Source: Chthoniobacteraceae bacterium
GTDB lineage: Bacteria > Verrucomicrobiota > Verrucomicrobiia > Chthoniobacterales > Chthoniobacteraceae
Direction: 5' to 3'
DNA length: 64,000 nt
Assembly: GCA_947476255.1 (NCBI GenBank)
Contig: CANJPY010000012.1
Location: forward strand, 1 to 64,000
Below the pieces are notes generated by a model. That model saw nothing but the letters and a program-made list of their open reading frames with translations, did no database searches and was not told the DNA's origin. The position numbers and the translations under genes are program-made. Positions 33,001 to 41,858 of this stretch are shown one piece after another. How positions within the stretch are numbered: position 1 is the first letter of the stretch; each line of letters opens with the position of its first letter.

Positions 33001-35756
33001 GCATTCCGCAGGCCGCGATACTTCAGCACATCCATCGCTCGCGAAGTCAGTGTTTCGGAGGCCAGCCACACCGGGTCATTGACACTCCGGCGTCCGTCGA
33101 CAAGAAGCGCCCGGAACTTGTGCAGTGTCCCGGGGTCGGACTGCACCACGTTGATCCACGCCACTCCCGTGCGTCCCGCGCCGTTGGTCGCAACGACCTG
33201 ATCAATGCCCGGTTTGCTCCCAGCCGTGTACAGCCCGCCCACCGCGGTGGTCCCGCCCGTTACAAGCGTTCCACTCGAGACACTGCCCCCACTGCGGCTG
33301 CTGCCCAACTTCCACACCAACGTGCCATCATCATCGATGCTGCTGAACTGCATACTCTCCCCCGTCCCGAGCGTTAAGACCGCGGGCGTCAGCCTCAAAT
33401 GCGTCGCCGGGTTTTGCAAATAAACAAGCGCCCCGTCGTTCCCGCCCCCGACTACATCCGGCGCGCCGTCCCCGTCAAAGTCCGCCACAGCCGCGCTCAA
33501 CCCGGCACGGAAGCCATTAAAACTCCCGCCCCAAACCTTGCTCTCCAAGCCAAAACCGCCGCTGCTTTTGCCCAGAAAACGCCAGATCCGCCCATCGGCA
33601 TCCGACGCCAGAATGTCCGCATTTCCATCATTGTCGGTATCCAAAACGGAAAGGGCGGTGCCTCCCAAGATCGGATTGCCCGAAAGCAAGTCGGCACTCG
33701 TAGCCGTTGCCACGTACGGCACCACACCCGAACGTTTTGCAAAGTGCAGCACCCTGCCTTCCGTCCCGTCCAAAACCAACAGGTCCGGACCTCCGACCTT
33801 GTTCCAGAAGGCGGGATGCACCGCGCCGGCACCGACCTTCAGGTTTCCCACCCACTCAAAAAGAACCGCTCCGCTGGACGTTGCCCGGTAAAAACGCAAC
33901 ACACCGTCGTCCGAACCCACCACGAGATCCGCGCGGCCATCACCACTCCAGTCTCCGAGCGCCGGATACACCGCGCCACCCGGCCAGTTCGCAAGACCCG
34001 CCAGCGCGCTGGCATCCGCCTTCAACTCCGGTGAAAACGGCGAACCCGTGTTGCGGTAAAAACGCACCGCACCCCCGCTTCCGCCCACAATCAAATCGAG
34101 GTCCCCGTCGCCATCCACATCGCCGAGAGCCGGCGCACTCGCTCCGTTGGGAAGTTGAAACGTGCCCGGACTCCCGTTGAAAACGTTTTTGAAGAACCCG
34201 CCACCGCCTTTTTCAAAAGCCTGGCTGGCTGGGAAAAACTGCAGGTTGAGCACCAACTTCTCGCCCCGCCGGCGGGACACGCCGCCCTCGAGGATCCCGC
34301 CATCCCCCGCACTGTCCGGGATCCGCGGCTGGGACCCCAGCAAGTACTCGGCCAAAAGCGTGACGCCGTCGCCATCGGTATCGGAGGTCGCGCCCTGCGT
34401 GAGCGCGCCGTAATGCCACATCTCGTACCAGTCGGGAAGGCCGTCCAGATCGCTATCCGCAGCGACCGGGTAATAGGTTGCGACCGCCGAGGTATCCGCA
34501 TTTAACGTGAACGTGGCCTGCATCAGTCCGATCCCAGCGGGTGATTCCTGCCGGATGCCGTTCACCAACCAATGCCCAAATCTGTACCCGTTGACTTCGG
34601 GTTGTGCGCTGCTCGTGGTGACCAGGGTTCCCAGCGTCAGATACGTGTTTTTGGAAACAATGCCCGGCGGCACACTGACCTCCGTGTACTTCACATAATT
34701 GGAGGAAAAAGCGAGCGCCAGTTTCTCCCCGCGCCTGCGCGAAACACCGCCCTCGAGCACCGCCCCATCCGAAGCGCTGTCGGAGATGCGGGGTTGCGTG
34801 CCGTCGGCGTATTCCTGGGCAAGCGTGCGGCCGTCACCATCCGTGTCACTTGTTCCCGAGATGAGAAGGGTTCCGTAGTGGTAGAGCCGGTACCAGTCGG
34901 GAAGCCCCTTATTTCCAGTGTCCTGCGCGATAGGGACGTATTCCGCCACCGCGGTTGTAGTCCCGGACAACACGATGTTCACCTGACTCAAAGCAATGCC
35001 ATTGCCGTTCTCCTGCCGCACCCCGTTGATCTTCCATTGGGTAAAGCGGTAGCCCTGCGTCTCGCCGCTGAGATTCGCGGTGGCGACAGTGGTGCCCGCC
35101 TTCACATATTCACGGCGCGCGACAATCCCCGGTGGGTTGGAAGATTCGGTGTAAAGGTGGTAGCCCGGCCCGACGGTCACCGCGATACGCTCCCCGCGCC
35201 GCCTGGAAACACCGCCCTCAAGAATCCCCCCGTCAGCGGCGCTGTCGGGAATCCGCGGTTGCGAGCCCTTCACATATTCGTTGAGCAGGGACACGCCGTC
35301 GCCATCGGTGTCGCTGGAACTTGAAATCGCGAGCGTGCCGTAATGGAATAGCTTGTACCAATCGGGAACGCCCTGTGCAGAGGAATCCAGATCCTCTTTG
35401 AGGTACACCGCGACGGCATCGGTGTTTTCGAGAATCGGAAAATTAAACGCCGTGGTAGAGATGCCAAAACTGTCGGCCTGCCGGATGCCGTTGAGTTTCC
35501 AGTAGGCAAACCGGTATGCCCCCGACTGCATCGGCGGCGAGGAGACCGAGACCGTCGTATTCACATCATAATAACGACTCCCCGTCACGATCCCGGCCGG
35601 GTCCGAACTCTGCGTCAGTTTGACCTGCGTCGCCGTGGTCGCCGCGTATACGAAGCCCGCAATGACGACAAGCAGCGCCACCCATGCGCTTTTGGCGCGA
35701 GTGGAAAGTCGCTTGGGGGGGGATTCGCGAGGCGTCACCGGATGCGGGCCGTCCAT
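30090..35756 (-). CDS. Giant exported protein with two clan CD (C13-like) peptidase domains, the second degenerate
   Basis: 1888 residues, exported or anchored by a hydrophobic segment at 24-40. Three tandem units follow, each with a beta-sandwich-like part (GYRFTQWKINGVRQ...), LPDWY..YHYG, a calcium-binding-like SDTDGDG and the phrase EGGVSRRRGE; that phrase recurs at 181-189, 336-344 and 491-499, exactly 155 residues apart. FG-GAP-like calcium loops lie at 545-775 (DVDGDGDLDL, DWSGDGRADL, DTDNDGNADI, DFDGDGAPDV). A legumain/caspase-fold domain at about 880-1100 has His963 in YLVDHG and Cys1010 in LVESCYAG. A second such domain at about 1215-1440 aligns by LWLDTLQAA but reads LVGEAS (Glu1299) and IVDADYSG (Asp1340), so the dyad is lost. 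The C-terminus has another DADGDG site and a beta-rich end. Last gene of a four-gene operon. Confidence 0.8.
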   Translation of the reverse strand: MDGPHPVTPRESPPKRLSTRAKSAWVALLVVIAGFVYAATTATQVKLTQSSDPAGIVTGSRYYDVNTTVSVSSPPMQSGAYRFAYWKLNGIRQADSFGISTTAFNFPILENTDAVAVYLKEDLDSSAQGVPDWYKLFHYGTLAISSSSDTDGDGVSLLNEYVKGSQPRIPDSAADGGILEGGVSRRRGERIAVTVGPGYHLYTESSNPPGIVARREYVKAGTTVATANLSGETQGYRFTQWKINGVRQENGNGIALSQVNIVLSGTTTAVAEYVPIAQDTGNKGLPDWYRLYHYGTLLISGTSDTDGDGRTLAQEYADGTQPRISDSASDGAVLEGGVSRRRGEKLALAFSSNYVKYTEVSVPPGIVSKNTYLTLGTLVTTSSAQPEVNGYRFGHWLVNGIRQESPAGIGLMQATFTLNADTSAVATYYPVAADSDLDGLPDWYEMWHYGALTQGATSDTDGDGVTLLAEYLLGSQPRIPDSAGDGGILEGGVSRRRGEKLVLNLQFFPASQAFEKGGGGFFKNVFNGSPGTFQLPNGASAPALGDVDGDGDLDLIVGGSGGAVRFYRNTGSPFSPELKADASALAGLANWPGGAVYPALGDWSGDGRADLVVGSDDGVLRFYRATSSGAVLFEWVGNLKVGAGAVHPAFWNKVGGPDLLVLDGTEGRVLHFAKRSGVVPYVATATSADLLSGNPILGGTALSVLDTDNDGNADILASDADGRIWRFLGKSSGGFGLESKVWGGSFNGFRAGLSAAVADFDGDGAPDVVGGGNDGALVYLQNPATHLRLTPAVLTLGTGESMQFSSIDDDGTLVWKLGSSRSGGSVSSGTLVTGGTTAVGGLYTAGSKPGIDQVVATNGAGRTGVAWINVVQSDPGTLHKFRALLVDGRRSVNDPVWLASETLTSRAMDVLKYRGLRNADIRTLGYGSRAAAPPTRAALAAALRDGGAVDAGTEQLFVYLVDHGRISNNGDGLFILSETETVTGTELDQWLDTLQAAHPKLSVLVLVESCYAGRITTAMAKPDGYAARRLVLSSTGINQLAHLAANGLVSYSMMWWSAVASGKTLGEAHLAAVAAMAGLQTPQASAGGALLSAGKLGFDIVADSGRPVASVVGGDVVLQGTRETTITASVSSALAVERVFGVIVPPGYRPTGDAPVTSLPEVDFHLDNATGLWSSKVGGFSESGAPYTVLVQARDVWGQVSAPSLVHITQQSMRSRLVVFGTGKTTWTGSADAGKLAKYAVEAATRRRVLEEDIKVFADPALLVSKAAGATGANLKDAIQRWANADGQLGVLTLFLVGEASPKGLLCANGEVITPASLKLWLDTLQAASRAQVQVIVDADYSGIFVKGAANPNKSRIFISSTSSERKNTYVNGQWSTFSNWIWSAIARGRDLRESYEEAMTFAELIAAATFGKDNPAQFDDNGDGVFDKAQDGLKSINAFVGSAYITADDPPFIWKASMAVQTPQKGAARFYVSGVMMPDGGSPERVWGDVIGPDGSKRGAVELWRNATKDRYEGVFKKFSEPGIYLVFVRGGTEGDPSRSTPAAVIQVFYAGSSRAGAPATVALPRLKMPLDGSLMGVESLEGGNWRIDLERGQRVLLEALEVSPNRDVTLQIIGENSQILAEANRWGEGFGEAINGWEVPADGSYIVKAMFVGEGGSGKAVCKVRASIKYDALANDPGTPLTQQTITFPAVANRLLAQGSLKLSATATSKLPVAFELVSGPAKLQGTTLVPTGVGKVMVRALQDGSNKYDSAEPVLRTLDVTAGTIETYETWAQRVFGSKYDSVGGATQDADGDGQSNEAEWRAKTDPNSAADFLRILSTAVTNDVFTLRWFGKAGVRYRVLTSGDLKTWSAVASPDLNGLDAEMEFVDSISKTAQRFYRVEVVVE

Positions 35757-35779
35757 GGTTATTCGGGTTAAAGCCCTCG

Positions 35780-37918
35780 TTACTTGGTGACAGGAACCAC
35801 CCAGAAGCCATCCGCCCCCGTGTCAAAGCCGTAGGAGTTGATCTTGGCTGGCCGCTCGTCCGGCCCCACGCGGCGGGTCTTGGGATCCCACTGGTTGATG
35901 ACGCCAGGCGTGCCTGCCTCCTTCGCGCGCTTGACCTCCTCAGGCGTGGCCTCGCGCAGACCCATGAGGTCAAAGAGGAACTTGCGTCCTGCAAGAGATG
36001 TACCAGTCCCAGAAGCTAGGGAACTATCGCACCGTATCTGCGTTTTACTGATGTCCGATGGTCCTGTGCCGGTTGGATACAGGTTCAAAGCGAAGTAGTG
36101 GTATCCTCCCTCTCTGTCATCGAAATCAATACGCATGGAGATCGGGACACCTGCCTGAGTCTGAACAACGTATGAACTTGGATTGTTCTCAGAGACCACC
36201 TTTTTACCGTCCAACCAGATAGTGACCACATCATCAACACCAATGTCCAAGGTGTAGTTTCCTGTAACAGTGGGCACAAATTCGCAATTCCATCGAACGC
36301 TGTAAGGCACAAACGGGATACCGGCGACTCCAGAGGGCGACCAGCCGTAGTTCAACAAAGGAACGTCATCAATTCTCTGGAAATATTGACCGGTGAAATC
36401 TGCATTGGAGAAGTACTCCGCAGAGGCCCCTTGCACCATTGCCGATTGTGTTCCAGCACTTAACAATCGACCATCTAACAGCTTAATGTTCGGGTTCTGC
36501 GTGGCAATCAGCCAGTACCACACCGAAAGAAAGTCCGTATCGTTTAAAGGCGAGCGGCTGATTTTCAACTCAGGAAGTCCTTTATCCGCCGGAATCCGGA
36601 TAAAGTCCAAGTTCAACAGCCCTCGTTTGTCTTTCGCGAGAATCTCCAGTTGCACCTCGCCAAAGTCCGTGGCCCAGTCCTTCGTGACGTCCCACGTAAA
36701 GCGGTGTACGGCGCCCGTTGTGATGCCCGTCCCCAACTGGACGCCCGTTCCCTCGGCGAAACTCGTGATGGGAATGACGTCAGCGAGCGAATTGCCGCCG
36801 TTCTTAAAGGCAAGCGCGGCCGTCTGGACTGTGGCGTCGTCCGCGTCCTTGACGACATAATCGACATCCACAAGCGACGTCCCCGGGCGCCTTGCCTGCG
36901 ACAGAATACTCGGCAGAGGAACGGCGTTACCCGGCTCGGGCTGCGCAAGTCGGTACGTGCGCTTCCACAAGCGAACGACGTGGTCGCCTCCATGAGCTGC
37001 GACGATATCGCCAGAAACCGTTTCAGCAATACAAGCCCACTTGCAATCCCATTCCTTCAACAATTCACCTGAAACTATATACAATCGCATTGCGCTGAAG
37101 CCCCACTGATATTCGCACTGCACGCAAAGCAGGCCATCACGCAGAAAACAGAGTCTCTCCGGGCGAGCTGACGAATAACCCCCGGGAGTCGCGAACTGGC
37201 GCACAAAGCCGCCATTCAAGTCGAATATTTGTACCCTGCTGTTACCCGCATCTCCGACAGCAAGGAAGCCCTCCGGCGAAACAGCCAGACCATGGGGCTC
37301 CTGAAACTCGCCATAAAAGCTGCCCTGCTTCCCAAACTTGAACAAAAATTTGCCGTTCGCGTCGAACACCTGTACCCGATGATTGTTGCGATCTGTGACA
37401 AACACAGTGCCCGTCTTGCTAACCGCAACTTGATACGGGGAGTTGAACAACCCGTCCGTGCTTCCGGCACCGCCAAACTTCGCCACAAACTTTCCATCCA
37501 AGTCGAAGATCTGCACGCAGTTCCCATCGCAATCAACAGCGTACAAACGGTTGTTCGGACTGATTGCAAGCCCCCCGGGACCCACAAACTGTCCGTTTCC
37601 ACTACCCTGGGAACCAAAGCGTTTTACGAAATTGTAAGCCTTATCAAACTTGCGGATCTCGTGATTATTGTAATCGCTAATGTAGATGTTTCCGTCAGCA
37701 TCAACCGCGATGCCATGGGTGGCGCCAAACTCGGCACTCCCGTTCTCGTTCTGCCCTCGAAACTCTTTCGCCAAATACCAAGTATCCTGCGGCATCCGCT
37801 GGGCCTGAGCCCCATTCGGCAGCAGCGCGCCTAGCAGGATCCAACACAGGACACTCCGCAGGACGGTTCGAAAGACTGAGCACGAAGTCATACCGGAAGA
37901 AAGGTGGATGGGATACAT
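35780..37918 (-). CDS. Exported NHL-repeat and PA14-domain protein
   Basis: From the Met at 37918 the protein has 712 residues with a signal peptide (hydrophobic FRTVLRSVLCWILLGALLPNGAQAQ after about 15 residues; the Met at 37891 is also possible). An in-frame ATG at 37990 overlaps the stop of the upstream gene (ATGA) but would bury the signal. Residues about 64-243 hold four NHL-type units (HGIAVDADGNIYISDYNNHEIRKFD and similar), which build a beta-propeller. Residues about 498-613 are a PA14 domain (AEYFSNADFTGQYFQRIDDVPLLNYGW ... DIGVDDVVTIWLDGKKV), usually carbohydrate-binding. The C-terminus KRAKEAGTPGVINQWDPKTRR is unassigned. Third gene of the operon, 23 bases before the peptidase-domain gene; probably cell-surface or periplasmic. 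Confidence 0.82.
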   Translation of the reverse strand: MYPIHLSSGMTSCSVFRTVLRSVLCWILLGALLPNGAQAQRMPQDTWYLAKEFRGQNENGSAEFGATHGIAVDADGNIYISDYNNHEIRKFDKAYNFVKRFGSQGSGNGQFVGPGGLAISPNNRLYAVDCDGNCVQIFDLDGKFVAKFGGAGSTDGLFNSPYQVAVSKTGTVFVTDRNNHRVQVFDANGKFLFKFGKQGSFYGEFQEPHGLAVSPEGFLAVGDAGNSRVQIFDLNGGFVRQFATPGGYSSARPERLCFLRDGLLCVQCEYQWGFSAMRLYIVSGELLKEWDCKWACIAETVSGDIVAAHGGDHVVRLWKRTYRLAQPEPGNAVPLPSILSQARRPGTSLVDVDYVVKDADDATVQTAALAFKNGGNSLADVIPITSFAEGTGVQLGTGITTGAVHRFTWDVTKDWATDFGEVQLEILAKDKRGLLNLDFIRIPADKGLPELKISRSPLNDTDFLSVWYWLIATQNPNIKLLDGRLLSAGTQSAMVQGASAEYFSNADFTGQYFQRIDDVPLLNYGWSPSGVAGIPFVPYSVRWNCEFVPTVTGNYTLDIGVDDVVTIWLDGKKVVSENNPSSYVVQTQAGVPISMRIDFDDREGGYHYFALNLYPTGTGPSDISKTQIRCDSSLASGTGTSLAGRKFLFDLMGLREATPEEVKRAKEAGTPGVINQWDPKTRRVGPDERPAKINSYGFDTGADGFWVVPVTK

Positions 37919-37986
37919 GGGGTGCGCTTGGAAGGGCCGTGGGTGCAACGGCGGGGCAGGTTTTGATTTTCGAAAGGCGGAAAGCT

Positions 37987-40614
37987 TCATGGCTGGGTGG
38001 TGGGCGCGAGGGACCAATCGGACGAAGAAAGCCCCTGCGGGTTCGTGACCTCCGTCCAACCTTTGGCGCCAAAGGTCGGTTTCACGGACAGCGCCCCGAC
38101 GAGGCTGCGCTTCGCTTTGTCGCTGGGGGAAACATACTCACCCGTCAGCGCTCCGGTTGTATTGTCAAACCGCAGCGTCAGGGCGGGGACATTGCCCCCT
38201 GCCTGCGGGACCACTTCGACACGCGGCGCCGCGTTCAGCGAAAACGAAACCCGCCACTGGTACGGAGCCGCACTGGCACCGGAGAGAGGGTCCCGCGCCG
38301 TCAGCAGAAATTTCGCCCCGGGTTTAAGGAAATCCGGCAGAGCGGAGGCCACCGGAGGCACCCACCGCAAACCGTCCTGATTGACAAAGGACAGACGTTG
38401 CACAGAGGAAACGTTCCCGGCCGCCTCGTTGTAAGCCAGAAGCCCTTGTTTTGTTGCGATATTGCCCCCCTGTTGCTCGAGGGCGCCTTCCCCCGAGGCG
38501 TTGCCCACGCAGACCTTCCAACCCTCCGCAGGACGGGTCAGGTAAACGTATCCCAGCAGCGTCCGGGTCGAGATGGAAGTGGCACTGGATGCGCTGCTGG
38601 TCTCGCAGAAGGGGAAATTAAACGTGCCTCCGTTGAGTGTGCGCAGCGAGGCACTGCCCGAACCCGTGTACCCGGGAGCGCGTGTGGTCCATGAAACGCG
38701 GCCCGTATTAAGCACCTGCAACTGAAGCAACACCCGGTTGGCAGACTGGACCGTGTAGGAACCCGTCGGCGCGGCCGCAGGCAACGCTGCGGGGAGAGCG
38801 GCGGGAAGGCATTTGAGCGCGGTTGTCAGGTAAGTGCCGCCGGCGAGCGAAGCGGTGTCCTGAACCGACACGTTCACCGAAGGCGGCACACTCGAGCAAT
38901 CCAACTCCAGACCCAAGGTTTGCCCCGGATTGACCGCGGCTTTCGAGGGCGCGAACACAAACACCGAAGGCTTCCCTTCCACGGGCGCAAACGCCCCCGC
39001 GTAGGAGCGCGACACAGGCAGGTACGCGCGCACGGTCTTCGCTTTTCCTTCGAGCACCACGGGAGCTTCGACGTAGGTGAGTTTCGCGGTAACGGCGCCG
39101 GTGGTGGCGATGTCAAAGGAGACCTGCCCCCGGTAAAGCGCGTGATCCCCGAGCGCGTCCTTGTCATCTTGAAGCAGTGCCTCGTAAGACGCCGCCAGGG
39201 CGGACCAGGGCTTCGCTTCCACGCGGAACGGCACGCTGTCAAACTGAGCCGCGGTTCCCGCAAACGTGCGCACAAAACGCACGATGTATTCTCCCGAACC
39301 CGGAAGCGCGCGTAAGGGCAGCAACAAGGACCCGTTCACCGGCACCGAACCGCTCATGCCTGGCAGCGGGTTTTTGAACACCCCACCCGTGCCGATAAAG
39401 ACCTGGTAGGTGGTGGAACGCACCGTTGCAGCCGCCGGCGCGAGCTGGATGGGCAAAGTCGCCGCAGTGCCCTGGATCGTTTTTACATTCACGGGCTGGG
39501 TAACGACCAGACTGCCCAGCGAGCCGCCGACGGAGAGAACGGCAGGCGCGCTTGTTTTCGACCCGAACCGGTTGGTGACCACAACGTCATAAACACCTGC
39601 ATCGGTGAGTTTGAGCGCGGTCAAGGCGAGCTCCGCCGTGGTCGCCTGCGGCAGCACCACTCCGGCGTGGCGCCACTGGTAGGTGACAGGCCCCGTGCCC
39701 GTCACACTGACACGGAGTTTGGCACTGCCCCCGGCGCTTGCACTGACACTTTCGGGTTGTTTGAGAATCCCCACGGGCGTGTTCAAACGCAAAGTCGCCA
39801 CGGAACTCGTGAGGGTCCCCGCGATATTGGTGGCCACCACCTTGTAATCGCCCAACTGGGAGGCGCCCACCGCGCTCACCGTGTAGGAGGCACTCACGGC
39901 ACCGGCAATGGCGGAGCTGCCCTTGAACCACTGGTACTGGATGGGCTCGATGCCTTTGACCTCCACGGCGAACGTCGCACTGCTTCCGGAATCCACGCTC
40001 AAACTCTGGGGATTGGTGATGAATAACGGCCCGCAAGGGAGAGTCGTGCGGAAAGCGGATGCGGCCCCACCTTTCCAGACAAGGCCGTTATCGAGCAGCG
40101 ACAAACACACGAGGCTCCCCGGAATGCTGCTGGGGGCCTGCCAGTTCCATTTGGACCCTGCGCTGACCTCGTTGTACAGGGTGGAGATGCCCACGGTTTT
40201 CCCGTCGAAAAACCGGACCACCAACGGCGTGCCTTCCACCGGCAGCGTCTGGCCGGAGTCGGCCGCCCCTTGGACAAAGGTTGAGACGAGGCTAAACCGG
40301 CCCGCACCCCCGCCCCCACTGTCTCCGATGGACGTGGTCCGAAAGGCGGCATTGGCAGAAGCGCCCCCGGTGAGCGGGACAAAAACGCCTGCAAACGGCG
40401 CCGTGGAAGTGCCCTTGGTGTAATACCCGAGCTGGACGCCGGCCCCATCCCCATCCTCGGCCCCACCTGAACTCAAGGCGGCTCCCTTGCTGTCGAGAAG
40501 CAACGTGGTCGCGGTGTTTTGCCACGCCACCTCCGTGAGGTTCTGCGCGCGCGCGCTCGCGCCCGCTCCCGCGAGGGCGAGTACGAACACAACGATAGGG
40601 AGAAAAAACCTCAT
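37987..40614 (-). CDS. Exported protein with tandem Ig-like repeats
   Basis: 875 residues from MRFFLPIVVFVLALAGAGASARAQ, a textbook signal peptide; the frame is open another 102 codons upstream into the preceding gene but those have no start context. Two immunoglobulin-like domains are clear at about 210-290 and 295-370: QSLSVDSGSSATFAVEVKG...YQWFKGSSAI...LGDYKVVATNIAG and ESVSASAGGSAKLRVSVTG...YQWRHAGVVL...AGVYDVVVTNRFG. The remainder is Ser/Thr/Ala/Gly-rich and beta-predicted by eye, with repeated phrases of the type 'GQTLGLELDCSS' and 'RVEVVPQAGGNVPALTLRFDNTTGALTGEY' that recur in Verrucomicrobiota surface proteins. No catalytic motif. Second gene of the operon (19-base gap upstream), probably an adhesive or scaffold component. 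Confidence 0.78.
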   Translation of the reverse strand: MRFFLPIVVFVLALAGAGASARAQNLTEVAWQNTATTLLLDSKGAALSSGGAEDGDGAGVQLGYYTKGTSTAPFAGVFVPLTGGASANAAFRTTSIGDSGGGGAGRFSLVSTFVQGAADSGQTLPVEGTPLVVRFFDGKTVGISTLYNEVSAGSKWNWQAPSSIPGSLVCLSLLDNGLVWKGGAASAFRTTLPCGPLFITNPQSLSVDSGSSATFAVEVKGIEPIQYQWFKGSSAIAGAVSASYTVSAVGASQLGDYKVVATNIAGTLTSSVATLRLNTPVGILKQPESVSASAGGSAKLRVSVTGTGPVTYQWRHAGVVLPQATTAELALTALKLTDAGVYDVVVTNRFGSKTSAPAVLSVGGSLGSLVVTQPVNVKTIQGTAATLPIQLAPAAATVRSTTYQVFIGTGGVFKNPLPGMSGSVPVNGSLLLPLRALPGSGEYIVRFVRTFAGTAAQFDSVPFRVEAKPWSALAASYEALLQDDKDALGDHALYRGQVSFDIATTGAVTAKLTYVEAPVVLEGKAKTVRAYLPVSRSYAGAFAPVEGKPSVFVFAPSKAAVNPGQTLGLELDCSSVPPSVNVSVQDTASLAGGTYLTTALKCLPAALPAALPAAAPTGSYTVQSANRVLLQLQVLNTGRVSWTTRAPGYTGSGSASLRTLNGGTFNFPFCETSSASSATSISTRTLLGYVYLTRPAEGWKVCVGNASGEGALEQQGGNIATKQGLLAYNEAAGNVSSVQRLSFVNQDGLRWVPPVASALPDFLKPGAKFLLTARDPLSGASAAPYQWRVSFSLNAAPRVEVVPQAGGNVPALTLRFDNTTGALTGEYVSPSDKAKRSLVGALSVKPTFGAKGWTEVTNPQGLSSSDWSLAPTTQP

Positions 40615-40633
40615 TACAGGAGACGCGAAAGGT

Positions 40634-41656
40634 TCAAGGATACGCAAACGGGACCGCCGACGGGAGCAGGCTGGCCCCCGTGCTTCCCACCCGACGCAGC
40701 AGGAAGGCGCCCCCCACCGGAACCGGGGCGGTGTTCTGGTTGGCAAAGGAACCGACCTGTTCCCAGTTGGCGCCGGTGTGGTAGTAGATGTTCCAAGAAG
40801 CGCCGTTCCAGAGCATGACTTTGTCGGCCTGCGAAGCGGCGGCGGCTGTCTTCCACCCGGGAAGCCCCTGGATTTGCAAACCAGCAAGGGTGTTTGCGAG
40901 GGGAAACCGCATGGCGACAAAGGCGTCTCCCGTTCCCGGAATAGGCGTGAGTTCCGGCTTCACGCTGACAACGCCGCCGAGAGGGACGTCCAAGCCCCGG
41001 TTGGATTTTGAAACCAAAAACACGCCCTGTTCGGGGCGGATCACCACGTTGTTTTGGACGTCCTTGGACCCTGTTTTTCGCCAACTCGTGCCGTCATGAA
41101 AGTAGGAGCTCCACTGGGTCCCACCGAGCATCCGGACAACATCGGCTTCCGCTTCCGTGGCCCCCGTCTGGAGCCGCACCGGCGTCGAGACTCCCCCAAA
41201 AGTGCTCTCCAGAGTGTGCGCGGGGAAAATTTCGAAGGTCGTTTCAGGCGGGGCAAGGCCGTCCAGAGACTGGCCTTCCGCGTCCACACTCAACGTATCC
41301 CCTGTATTTGCGCTGATCAAAAAGGTTCGTCCCGCGCCCGCACCCGAGCGAATTTTGACAAAGTGCGGCGTTTTGGCGAACTGCGCCCCGGTCCAGTTGG
41401 GAGCTTGCGCCTTTAAGGAGGAGCCGCCGGCGGTGACGATTTGTCCGAAATACACAGAGGGCCGGGTGAAAGGCAGCCCCATTCCGATTCGAGCGGGGGC
41501 CTGCACCGAGGCCGCGGGAATGGTTGCTTTCACAAAACCAACGGGCTCGGAAGCCACGACGGAGGCGGCCTGCGCGGCCCCTGTGCCGCCAAAAAACGAA
41601 GCCGCCAGGAACAACGTCGGCAACATTGCCGGCAAGATTGGCTTGTGGGCGTTCAT
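40634..41656 (-). CDS. TIGR02597-like exported protein of Verrucomicrobiota
   Basis: 340-residue exported protein with a signal peptide (about 1-30, ending GAAQA). The mature start SVVASEPVGFVKATIPAASVQAPARIGMGLPFTRPSVYFGQI resembles the uncharacterised family TIGR02597 found in Verrucomicrobiota; I name it from memory of that opening (xPVGFVxxTIP). The middle has phrases of the type WSSYFHDGTSWRKTGSKD and WNIYYHTGANWEQVGSF, duplicated once, so the protein looks like two related halves. No function is known. It is the first gene of the four-gene exported-protein operon and reads away from the HNH gene; the promoter should be in 41657-41858. Confidence 0.75.
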   Translation of the reverse strand: MNAHKPILPAMLPTLFLAASFFGGTGAAQAASVVASEPVGFVKATIPAASVQAPARIGMGLPFTRPSVYFGQIVTAGGSSLKAQAPNWTGAQFAKTPHFVKIRSGAGAGRTFLISANTGDTLSVDAEGQSLDGLAPPETTFEIFPAHTLESTFGGVSTPVRLQTGATEAEADVVRMLGGTQWSSYFHDGTSWRKTGSKDVQNNVVIRPEQGVFLVSKSNRGLDVPLGGVVSVKPELTPIPGTGDAFVAMRFPLANTLAGLQIQGLPGWKTAAAASQADKVMLWNGASWNIYYHTGANWEQVGSFANQNTAPVPVGGAFLLRRVGSTGASLLPSAVPFAYP

Positions 41657-41858
41657 AACAAGGGGTGGCAGCCTGAGAACACTAGCACAGCACGGTGCAT
41701 AGCAAGCAAGACAAATTGCCGTAACAGAAACGCCCGAAAATCCAACGCTCGGGCGAAACCTCCCTCTGACTGAAGCCCTGCCAAGGAGACGGCGACGGGC
41801 GGCTCCAACACAAACATCCCCCTCGACAGACCGCAGGGCGATCGTTTAGCGGAACCTT

